Shown: piece by piece, positions 9,123 through 16,144 of the stretch
Layout of the letters: each line of letters begins with the position of its first letter
Numbering within the stretch: the first letter of the stretch is position 1
From: Alcaligenaceae bacterium
Lineage (GTDB): Bacteria; Pseudomonadota; Gammaproteobacteria; Burkholderiales; Burkholderiaceae_B
Length of the DNA: 54,967 nucleotides
Direction of reading: 5' to 3'
Assembly: GCA_947378965.1 (NCBI GenBank)
Contig: CANCMG010000017.1
Location: 1-54,967, forward strand
Notes under the pieces: model-generated
The model's database searches: none
Seen by the model: only the letters and a program-made list of their open reading frames with translations
What the model was told of the DNA's origin: nothing
Made by a program: the position numbers and the translations under genes

Positions 9123-10007
9123 TCAGAACATACGCTGGATTCGGGTCGTTTCAGTACTGACAAACCACCCCTGACAACTTAAAACACAGGCACAGATTAA
9201 ACCGTTCTGCTTGAGCGTGTGCGCTTTTTTTAAGCCCGCTTCAAGCGCTTCGTGAATTTCATCTTGACTTAACTCTGGCACAGCAACCGTCACCAACTGC
9301 TGCCCTAAATCAGAATCATCTTTTAAGGCGTTAGCGGGCTCGCGCACAATACGCGCGTCAGTCACGTTAACCGCATTCGCAATCATCGTTGCTGCGGCGT
9401 CTGCCTGCGAGGCACTCGCCGCAAACACCGTCACGCTGTCGGCGATACCCAAAGAAAAACTGCGTCCGCGCCAACCACTGGTGGCGACGCCCGCGATGCC
9501 CATTCCATGCTCGACTTTAAACACAGCATCGGTTTGCACACCGGCAATGAGCTGCTGTTCATCCAAGCGCGCCACATCAGCAAAGAGCCCAATCGAAAAC
9601 GCAGTGTTTTCAGTGAGATGCAAAGCAATATCGCCACCGTTATTGATCCAGGCGCGCCTGATCCCCGGCGCTCGGTAACAGGCACTCAACTCTTGTGCGA
9701 CTGAACCGGCAACCGCAGCCATCGGCGTTAAAAACGCGTTTGCATCCGAGTCAATTAAACAGGCCTTGCACGCTTGCCACATCGACTTAGCAATCGGCCC
9801 TTTCAACCTACCCGCGCCGCGCACAGGTTGACGCAGTTCAGCCAACTCATCCACCAGCTCGGGCAAAATTTTGCCAAAGCGCTGCCAGGCCGTCTCATGC
9901 GCCTGGGCCACGCTGGCTGGGTCGCCTTCGGCGTAGGCAATGATATCGATCGGCCCATGCTGAAAATGGCGGCGTCCTTGCGACAGCTTATGCGATGTCG
10001 GCCCCAT
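9123..10007 (-). CDS. UPF0280 family protein (ApbE-like fold)
   Basis: About 294 aa from the ATG at 10007 (MGPTSHKLSQGRRHFQ); a longer frame to 10073 would overlap the preceding gene. The HGPIDIIAYAEG start region, the glycine-rich AWINNGGDIALHL, and GVATSGWRGRSFSLGIADSVTVFA are hallmarks of UPF0280, which belongs to the ApbE-like (FAD:protein FMN transferase-like) superfamily. It starts about five bases after the 6-hydroxynicotinate reductase-like gene stops. Function of the family is not established; adjacency to a probable Fe-S flavoprotein raises the possibility of flavin handling or covalent flavin attachment. That is inference only. Confidence 0.85.
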   Translation of the reverse strand: MGPTSHKLSQGRRHFQHGPIDIIAYAEGDPASVAQAHETAWQRFGKILPELVDELAELRQPVRGAGRLKGPIAKSMWQACKACLIDSDANAFLTPMAAVAGSVAQELSACYRAPGIRRAWINNGGDIALHLTENTAFSIGLFADVARLDEQQLIAGVQTDAVFKVEHGMGIAGVATSGWRGRSFSLGIADSVTVFAASASQADAAATMIANAVNVTDARIVREPANALKDDSDLGQQLVTVAVPELSQDEIHEALEAGLKKAHTLKQNGLICACVLSCQGWFVSTETTRIQRMF

Positions 10008-10012
10008 GTTCT

Positions 10013-11602
10013 TTAGCCTAGCTGAGGCGGCTGACCCAACGGCCAAGGATTTTGAGTGGGCTGCATCACCCACTTGCGCGCAGTGGGCGCACCATCGGTG
10101 TGCCAGGCACCATCGCGCAGCACCGCGTCAAGCGGTCGCACATACGCCATATGGCCGCCCAGCTTTTTAAAATCTTCTGCGCGCATACTGAATTCGAAAG
10201 GTGCGACGATCGCTGGGGTGGGCACGGTACCGAAGCTGTGATCAGGCATGCGCAGCACGTCCACCATCACAGTAATCCCACCACCGGGCCAGACGTACGC
10301 TGGCGCCCCACCACATGTCACATTCACCAAGGCTTGTTTAATCGCACGCGTGAGCAACACCGGATTGTCTGTCACACCGGCTCGCAGACTACCACCCGCA
10401 CCACCCAAGAACAGTACCGTGGTCAGTGAGGGCTCGCAGTTTTCGCCGATGCGATCGATGACTGTCTGGACCGCAGCCGGAATCTCTTGCTGCCTCGGAA
10501 TCAAATCCTCGTCGAGCACAAACCAGGCCGCGTGCTCACCCGTCGTCGAGGTCATCAGTAATCGCAAGCCAGGCCAGGCACGCTTAGTATCCCACTTTTC
10601 AATGATACTTAAGGGATCTGCAATATCAGTGCCACCCCAGCCAGTACCGGGGTTGGCCACTTGAAAATAGCGACCAGGGGTTGAGCGGCGACCCCGAATC
10701 GAAATCCCTGACGCGCGCATATTTAAACAGCAGCCCGCCTGATGCTCAGTCAAGACGCCGGTGATGTGATCATCAACGACCACGACCTCGTCGGCTAACT
10801 CAAAAAACTGTTGCGCAAAAATACCGATCGCAGCAGAGCCGCAACCGACTCGCATGCGCTGTTCGACCACGCCATTGACAATCGGCGCGCGCCCAGCCTG
10901 AATCACTAGATTGGCTCCGCCGTCGATATTCAACTCGGCCGCCTCTTTATTGCCCAGGGCCTGCATCATCTCCATGGTGACGCGACCCTCTTTTTTACTG
11001 CCTCCGGTCAAGTGATGCACGCCGCCCAAAGACAGCATTTGCGAACCGTACTCGGCGGTGGTGACGTGCCCCACGACCTCGCCCCGGCACAGCACGTTGG
11101 CTTGCTCCGGCCCAAGATAACGGTCTGTATCAATTTTGACTTTTAAACTGCAATAACTAAAGATGCCCTCAGTGACAACCGTCACCATATCAACACCGTC
11201 AATCTGCGAACCCACGATAAACGGCGCGGGCTTGTAATCTGGGTAGGTGGTGGATGACCCCACCCCAGTGATGAAAACATCGTTAGCATGCATCAAGTCG
11301 CCTGCCCAAACGCCTTCAGACGTACCAGGCGCAAAGGGCACTAACGCCGGCTCGGTTGCCTTCAAGGCACGATTCAGCACCAGCACTGGATCGACCCGAA
11401 TGAGCACGCCCTCGTGGTTGGCATAGCGGTCACAAGCACCACTGCGCCCCGCACTGATCTGGCACAAGACTGGGCACGCGTTACACTCGATTTTGGCACC
11501 GGCCACTGGGCGCACTGGCGTGGCAGGCGTGTCTGCATTGCCAGGGGCCGCTACCGCGGGCGCCCGCGCTGAAAGTCCGTCGGTTTTCGTGTGTTCAGTC
11601 AT
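10013..11602 (-). CDS. hnr: 6-hydroxynicotinate reductase-like Fe-S protein
   Basis: 529 aa. I recognise the family of Eubacterium barkeri 6-hydroxynicotinate reductase (Hnr), which reduces 6-hydroxynicotinate with ferredoxin to 1,4,5,6-tetrahydro-6-oxonicotinate. An Ala/Pro-rich tail of about 35 residues precedes a probable [4Fe-4S] site, Cys40-X2-Cys43-X3-Cys47-X9-Cys57. Other conserved-looking stretches are GVWAGDLMHANDVFITGVGSS, split by GVGSSTTYPDYKPAPF, then RVGCGSAAIGIFAQQFF, HQAGCC and FLGGAGGSLRAGV. It is the first gene of the leftward operon and is divergent from a ferredoxin-NADP reductase, a plausible source of its reducing power. No clear Shine-Dalgarno precedes the ATG at 11602. 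Family assignment is fairly confident; the exact substrate is inferred from the hydroxylase and enamidase genes beside it. Confidence 0.8.
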   Translation of the reverse strand: MTEHTKTDGLSARAPAVAAPGNADTPATPVRPVAGAKIECNACPVLCQISAGRSGACDRYANHEGVLIRVDPVLVLNRALKATEPALVPFAPGTSEGVWAGDLMHANDVFITGVGSSTTYPDYKPAPFIVGSQIDGVDMVTVVTEGIFSYCSLKVKIDTDRYLGPEQANVLCRGEVVGHVTTAEYGSQMLSLGGVHHLTGGSKKEGRVTMEMMQALGNKEAAELNIDGGANLVIQAGRAPIVNGVVEQRMRVGCGSAAIGIFAQQFFELADEVVVVDDHITGVLTEHQAGCCLNMRASGISIRGRRSTPGRYFQVANPGTGWGGTDIADPLSIIEKWDTKRAWPGLRLLMTSTTGEHAAWFVLDEDLIPRQQEIPAAVQTVIDRIGENCEPSLTTVLFLGGAGGSLRAGVTDNPVLLTRAIKQALVNVTCGGAPAYVWPGGGITVMVDVLRMPDHSFGTVPTPAIVAPFEFSMRAEDFKKLGGHMAYVRPLDAVLRDGAWHTDGAPTARKWVMQPTQNPWPLGQPPQLG

Positions 11603-11671
11603 GTAGAGTCGGGTAAGAAGCTTATCGCCTTTTAGTCGTTGCCTAAATTACACCACAGGGGTTAACATAAA

Positions 11672-11709
11672 TGTAGCATTTGCTACAATTTAGTGTTGCA
11701 TTCACTACA
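11672..11709. promoter_or_regulatory. Two tandem 16-bp operator-like palindromes in the divergent control region
   Basis: TGTAGCATTTGCTACA (11672-11687) has perfect 7-bp arms TGTAGCA/TGCTACA around TT. A second related copy, TGTTGCATTCACTACA (11694-11709), differs at three positions. Their starts are 22 bp apart, about two helical turns, so dimers would bind on the same face. They lie in the AT-rich 200-bp gap between the hnr operon and the fpr-tetR unit. A TetR-family regulator encoded two genes away is the natural candidate to bind them. A weak promoter for fpr (TTGCAT at 11696-11701, 17-bp spacer, TAATTT at 11719-11724) would overlap the second copy. Confidence 0.65.
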
Positions 11710-11802
11710 TTTAATGTTTAATTTAATGCATCCATGGCAAGCTCGCAATGTATTTGTTGAGCCTGCCCCCGACATAAAAAGATTTTGATACCTAAACCAA
11801 TC

Positions 11803-12576
11803 ATGAGCGCCTTCAACGAAGAAACCGTTTTATCCGTACACCACTGGACTGACCGCCTGTTTAGCTTCATCACTACCCGCGATCCGTCTTTACGCTTTAG
11901 CAACGGCCACTTCACAATGATCGGGCTGCGCATCAACGACAAGCCCTTGCTGCGCGCCTACAGCATCGTCAGCGCCAACTACGAAGAACACCTTGAGTTT
12001 TTAAGCATCAAAGTCGAAGACGGGCCTCTGACCTCAAAGCTGCAACACATCAAAGTGGGTGATTCAATTGTGGTAGGCCGCAAACCAACTGGCACGCTAC
12101 TGATCGATTATTTGTTGCCTGCCAAACGTTTATATATGTTCTCGTCGGGCACAGGCTTAGCGCCGTTTTTGAGCGTCATCCGCGACCCAGAAACCTACGA
12201 AAAATTTGAAGACGTGATTTTGGTCCATTCGGTGCGCGACGTCGCCGAACTCGCCTATCATGATTACCTGACTCAAGAACTCCCCAAGCACGAGTTTTTA
12301 GGTGAGATGGTGAGTAAACAGCTACGCTACTACCCGACCGTCACGCGCGAACAATACAAACAAATGGGTCGCATCACGACCTTGATTGAAAACGAAAAAC
12401 TGTTTAAAGATTTGGGTGTTCCAGCGCTTGATCGTGCGCAAGATCGCATTATGATTTGTGGCAGCCCGGGTTTGTTGCGCGATTTGAAAACCATGCTTGA
12501 GCAGCGCGGCTTTAACGAAGGCAACACCACCAAACCAGGTGACTACGTGATCGAAAGGGCCTTTGTCGAACAATGA
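11803..12576 (+). CDS. fpr: Ferredoxin--NADP(+) reductase
   Basis: 257 aa flavoprotein that exchanges electrons between NADPH and ferredoxin or flavodoxin. The FAD-binding RAYSIVSANY (near residue 52) and the NADP-binding FSSGTGLAPFLSVIRDP (near 115) with ILVHSVRD are diagnostic of bacterial subclass FNR; the C-terminus ends in the usual ...ERAFVEQ-type tail. I start at ATG 11803 (MSAFNEE); a TTG at 11785 in frame is possible, and neither has an obvious ribosome binding site. It is divergent from the Hnr-like gene and overlaps the TetR gene by ATGA. The context suggests supply of reduced ferredoxin for ring reduction, but no ferredoxin gene is in the window. Confidence 0.92.
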   Translation: MSAFNEETVLSVHHWTDRLFSFITTRDPSLRFSNGHFTMIGLRINDKPLLRAYSIVSANYEEHLEFLSIKVEDGPLTSKLQHIKVGDSIVVGRKPTGTLLIDYLLPAKRLYMFSSGTGLAPFLSVIRDPETYEKFEDVILVHSVRDVAELAYHDYLTQELPKHEFLGEMVSKQLRYYPTVTREQYKQMGRITTLIENEKLFKDLGVPALDRAQDRIMICGSPGLLRDLKTMLEQRGFNEGNTTKPGDYVIERAFVEQ

Positions 12577-13238
12577 GCACTCGCATGTCAGCCCCTCTCA
12601 AAGCGCCGCGTAAAACCGGGGTACGAGAGCGTGCGGCTGAAACTACGCGCGAAAACATTTTGCGCGCAGCGATCAAAATCTTTGCCAAACATGGTCTCGA
12701 TGGTGGCAGCATCGATCAAATCTCTAAGGCGGCCAATTCGCACGACCGCATGATTTATTACTACTTTGGTAATAAAGAGGGCCTGTTTGTGGCGGCCCTT
12801 GAAGAGATCTATCGACGTTTTAACGATGCCGAAGCGGCTCTTAAACTTGACACCGCCCAACCACTCGTAGCGCTGAAGCAAGTCGTACAGTTCATTTTGC
12901 AGTACTACAAAAAAAACCCAGAATTTGTCACCTTGTTGAATAGCGAAAATCTGCACGGCGGTAAGCATATCGCCAAATCGAGCAAAGCCCGCGAATACTC
13001 GTCACCCGCCATTGGGGTCGTGGATCAAGTGTTGGTCTGTGGTGTCGAACAAGGTGTATTTCGAAAAGATCTGTCGTCACGCGACTTGTACATGATGATT
13101 GCTGCTTTGGGTTATTTTTACCAATCAAATCGTTTTACGTTGTCTGCCTTTTTAGGCGAAAATCTAGAAGCGCCCTCGACCTTTAAGCAATGGGAAGAGT
13201 TTGTGGTGGATGCGGTACAACGAACCGTCGTGCTGTAG
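12573..13238 (+). CDS. TetR-family transcriptional regulator
   Basis: 221 aa. An N-terminal helix-turn-helix region (residues about 22-70: ENILRAAIKIFAKHGLDGGS, then SHDRMIYYYFGNKEGLFVAALE) is typical of TetR; the C-terminal TetR_C-like domain would bind the inducer. It overlaps the FNR gene by 4 nt (ATGA), so both are co-expressed. By position it is the candidate regulator of the divergent heterocycle-degradation genes through the paired palindromes at 11672-11709. Pseudomonas nicotinate genes are also controlled by a TetR protein (NicS), but I cannot claim orthology from sequence alone. Confidence 0.9.
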   Translation: MSTRMSAPLKAPRKTGVRERAAETTRENILRAAIKIFAKHGLDGGSIDQISKAANSHDRMIYYYFGNKEGLFVAALEEIYRRFNDAEAALKLDTAQPLVALKQVVQFILQYYKKNPEFVTLLNSENLHGGKHIAKSSKAREYSSPAIGVVDQVLVCGVEQGVFRKDLSSRDLYMMIAALGYFYQSNRFTLSAFLGENLEAPSTFKQWEEFVVDAVQRTVVL

Positions 13239-13289
13239 CCTTAGCAAGGGTGGCCGTCATTAAGCGCGGGTAATATGGCTATCTTCACG

Positions 13290-13381
13290 TAACGGCAAGA
13301 GCACGAAGCGGGCGATTGAATCTTCGCGAAGATCGTAACAGTAAGAGCACGAAGCAGGCGCTTGAATCTTCGCGAAGATCA
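13290..13381. repeat. Tandem pair of 46-bp elements with a perfect 14-bp palindrome
   Basis: Copies 13290-13335 and 13336-13381 abut and differ at five positions. Each ends in the palindrome ATCTTCGCGAAGAT (13320-13333 and 13366-13379) followed by C; a degenerate fragment of a third copy (ATCTTCACGTAAC) begins at 13281. The pair fills most of the gap between the TetR gene and the enamidase-like gene. It may be a REP-like element or a paired regulator site. Confidence 0.75.
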
Positions 13382-13454
13382 CAAGTTTAGGTAGAACAAT
13401 ACTCAGCACGCCGCCTCAAGCTAACAAATTAATCGATGCAGTCAGGAGAACAAC

Positions 13455-14648
13455 ATGGCAGAAGTCGTTGCAAATGAAAAATCAGGCAAAGTCGTCATCA
13501 AAAATATCGGCTTGCTGTTGTCAGGCGATCTAGACCAGCCGATTCTGTCTGCGGATACGATTGTGATCAACGACGGGTTGATCGTTGCGGTGGGTAAAGA
13601 AAAAGACTGCGACATCGCGCACGCTAAAACAATCATCGACGCGCACAACACATGCGTTGCGCCTGGGTTAATTGATAGCCATGTGCATCCTGTATTCGGC
13701 GATTGGACCCCGCGCCAAAATCAAATTGGCTGGATCGAGTCGACACTCAACGGAGGTGTCACGACGATGATTTCGGCTGGCGAGGTGCACCTACCCGGCC
13801 GCCCTAAGGATATCGTCGGGCTCAAAGCACTTGCCATCACCGCTCAGCGCGCCTTTGATAACTTTCGCCCAGGAGGCGTCAAAGTCTTAGCGGGTGCACC
13901 GGTCATCGAACAAGGCATGGTCGAACAAGATTTTAAAGAGCTAGCTGAGGCCGGCGTCAAATTGCTAGGTGAAGTCGGCCTGGGCTCCGTCAAGGCCGGC
14001 GATGAGGCCAAAAAGATGGTGGCGTGGGCACGCAAATACGGGATTCAAAGCACCATCCATACCGGTGGGCCCTCGATCCCAGGCTCGGGTCTGATCGATA
14101 AAGATGTGGTGCTCGAGGCCGATGCCGATATCATCGGTCATATCAACGGTGGCCACACGTCGCTGTCTGAAGCCCATGTTTGCGAGCTATGCGAAAAATC
14201 CTCGCGCGGCATCGAGATCGTGCACAACGGCAACGAAAAAATTGCCATTGCCGCCGCGCAGGCAGCGATGCAACTCAAGTGCCCACACCGTGTGATTCTT
14301 GGTACCGACGGGCCCGCGGGCTCGGGCGTGCAGCCCTTGGGTATCTTGCGCATGATCGCCTTGCTTTCAAGTCTGGGAAACATCCCCCCTGAACTGGTAT
14401 TTTGTTTTGCCACCGGCAATACCGCGCGCATGCGTGATTTAAACTGTGGCTTGATTGAACCTGGTCGGGCAGCCGACTTGGTCTTTATGGATCGCGCGCA
14501 ACACACCGCGGGGCGCGACCTACTCGACAGCGTCAAGCTTGGTGATATACCTGGTATTGGGATGGTGATGATTGATGGGCTCGTGCGTTGCGGGCGCAGT
14601 CGTAACACGCCGCCTGCAACCATGATCCCGAGTGTGGTTCATCACTGA
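13455..14648 (+). CDS. ena: Enamidase-like amidohydrolase
   Basis: 397 aa, amidohydrolase superfamily, closest in my recognition to Eubacterium barkeri enamidase, which opens 1,4,5,6-tetrahydro-6-oxonicotinate to 2-formylglutarate and ammonia. The N-terminal composite domain (IVINDGLIVAVG) leads into the metal-binding LIDSHVHP (His76, His78). Further candidate metal ligands are in TIHTGG (about 199), GHINGGHTSLSE (about 223-230) and GTDGPAGSGVQP (Asp about 285). The C-terminal ATGNTARMRDL...GLIEPGRAADLVFMD is typical of the superfamily. AGGAG six bases before the ATG gives a firm start. Its presence together with Hnr and Nic-type hydroxylase genes is the strongest argument for the reductive nicotinate route. 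Substrate is inferred. Confidence 0.82.
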   Translation: MAEVVANEKSGKVVIKNIGLLLSGDLDQPILSADTIVINDGLIVAVGKEKDCDIAHAKTIIDAHNTCVAPGLIDSHVHPVFGDWTPRQNQIGWIESTLNGGVTTMISAGEVHLPGRPKDIVGLKALAITAQRAFDNFRPGGVKVLAGAPVIEQGMVEQDFKELAEAGVKLLGEVGLGSVKAGDEAKKMVAWARKYGIQSTIHTGGPSIPGSGLIDKDVVLEADADIIGHINGGHTSLSEAHVCELCEKSSRGIEIVHNGNEKIAIAAAQAAMQLKCPHRVILGTDGPAGSGVQPLGILRMIALLSSLGNIPPELVFCFATGNTARMRDLNCGLIEPGRAADLVFMDRAQHTAGRDLLDSVKLGDIPGIGMVMIDGLVRCGRSRNTPPATMIPSVVHH

Positions 14649-14720
14649 ACTGACCACCTACGCTTGCGCCTGAGCAAGATCGCCTTTGTTTTAGACTCAG
14701 GGGCACCGAGTGAGACGCCA

Positions 14721-14752
14721 GAGTGGCTCGCAGCCACTCCACCGGCTGCGAG
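14721..14752 (+). promoter_or_regulatory. Two mutually exclusive hairpins upstream of the iron-type ABC operon
   Basis: GAGTGGCT (14721-14728) pairs perfectly with AGCCACTC (14732-14739) over a 3-nt loop. Alternatively CTCGCAGCC (14727-14735) pairs perfectly with GGCTGCGAG (14744-14752) over an 8-nt loop. The stems share bases, so only one can form. Neither is followed by a T-run. It may be the terminator region of the enamidase-like gene or a leader switch for the importer. Confidence 0.45.
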
Positions 14753-14818
14753 CTCTAGCGCTACGTTTGCTGAGACTGGCAACTGTTTTACACTCAGCAC
14801 GATAAAAAAGGAAAATTG

Positions 14819-16144
14819 ATGAACATCGCCTCTCGTTTGTGTGCCGTTCTGTTTACCGCGCTTGCGTCAATCACTGTCAATGCCTCAGCACAAACGGTGA
14901 CTGTCATCACTTCTTTTCCTAAAGAGCTCACTGCGGCATACAAAACCGCCTTCGAAAAAGCCCATCCAGGCGTGACACTCGAGATCCTAAATAAAAATAC
15001 CGTCGCGGGCATGGCTTATCTACGCGAACTACCCGTCGGTCAGCGACCTGAAGTTTTCTGGGTCAGTGCGCCTGATGCCTTTGAGGTGCTCGCGCGCGAA
15101 AAACTGCTCGCCTCAGTTTCCGAGCTTAAAAATCCTAAAGTCCCTGAAAAGATCGGCTCTTTCCCGATTAATGATCCGCAAGGGCTCTATCTAGGGCAAG
15201 CGCTCGCCGGTTACGGCATCATGTACAACACGCGCTACCTCAAGGCCAACAAGCTGAGTCCTCCGAGCGAATGGCAAGATCTACTCGCCCCCGCATGGTT
15301 TAACCATGTGGGCATCACCGCTCCGTCACGCTCGGGCACCATGCACCTGACTGTTGAAACGATCCTACAAAGCAATGGCTGGAACGCAGGCTGGAACACA
15401 CTGCTACGGATGTCAGGCAACAGCGCTGCAGTCACTGAGCGCTCGTTTGGTGTGCCTGATGGCGTCAGTAACGGCCAGTTTGGCGCCGGGCCCGTGATTG
15501 ATTTTTTTGGTTTGTCTGCAAAGTACTCGGGCTTTCCGGTCGAGTTTGTGTACCCCGTTGAAACCGCAATTGTGCCTGCCAATATTGCACTTGTAGCAGG
15601 TGCAAAAAATCCTGAGGCTGGTAAAACATTTATTACCTTCACCCTGAGTCAAGCGGGACAAGAAATCTTATTGCAGCCTAAAGTGTCGCGCCTACCTGTA
15701 CTCCCTTACCGCGAACTTGCGAGTAAAGTGCCCGCCAACTATCCAGACCCCAACGCCATTGCTGCGCGCAGTACCGTCAAATTTGACACCGAACTTTCGT
15801 CAGCGCGTTACGAAGTTGTACTCAAACTTTTTGATCAGACCATCACATTTAGACTCAAAGAACTGCAAGCCGCCACCAAAGCGATCTTTGAAGCCGAGCG
15901 CAAACTCAAAGGCGTCACGGCTGGGCCTCAAGCCGAACTATTGAGTCAGGCGCGAACGCTTGCCTACACGCCGCTCGTAGATGACAAACAAATCAGTGAT
16001 GTCGCCTTTTTAAAGATCTTTTCTGGCAATAAAAAGGATCCCGAAGTGAGCAAAGCCATCAGTCAATTTGAAAGCGACTGGAACGCCCGCTCAAAAGAAC
16101 GCTACGAGCGCGCGCTTGAGCTCGCGAAAAAGGCTGCACAGTAA
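14819..16144 (+). CDS. ABC transporter substrate-binding protein (iron/phosphonate-type, SBP_bac_6/8-like)
   Basis: 441-aa periplasmic binding protein with a Sec signal peptide (MNIASRLCAVLFTALASITV, cleavage near NASAQT). The mature N-terminus VTVITSFPKELTAAYKTAFEKAHP and the block PEVFWVSAPDAFEVLAREKLL fit FbpA/AfuA-like proteins. It is roughly 100 residues longer than a typical 340-aa member; the extra part, from about residue 335, looks helical and charged (RLKELQAATKAIFEAERKLK and beyond). AAGGAAA precedes the ATG; a TTG three bases upstream is in frame but unlikely. Its stop overlaps the permease start by one base (TAATG). The ligand is not determinable. Confidence 0.85.
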   Translation: MNIASRLCAVLFTALASITVNASAQTVTVITSFPKELTAAYKTAFEKAHPGVTLEILNKNTVAGMAYLRELPVGQRPEVFWVSAPDAFEVLAREKLLASVSELKNPKVPEKIGSFPINDPQGLYLGQALAGYGIMYNTRYLKANKLSPPSEWQDLLAPAWFNHVGITAPSRSGTMHLTVETILQSNGWNAGWNTLLRMSGNSAAVTERSFGVPDGVSNGQFGAGPVIDFFGLSAKYSGFPVEFVYPVETAIVPANIALVAGAKNPEAGKTFITFTLSQAGQEILLQPKVSRLPVLPYRELASKVPANYPDPNAIAARSTVKFDTELSSARYEVVLKLFDQTITFRLKELQAATKAIFEAERKLKGVTAGPQAELLSQARTLAYTPLVDDKQISDVAFLKIFSGNKKDPEVSKAISQFESDWNARSKERYERALELAKKAAQ

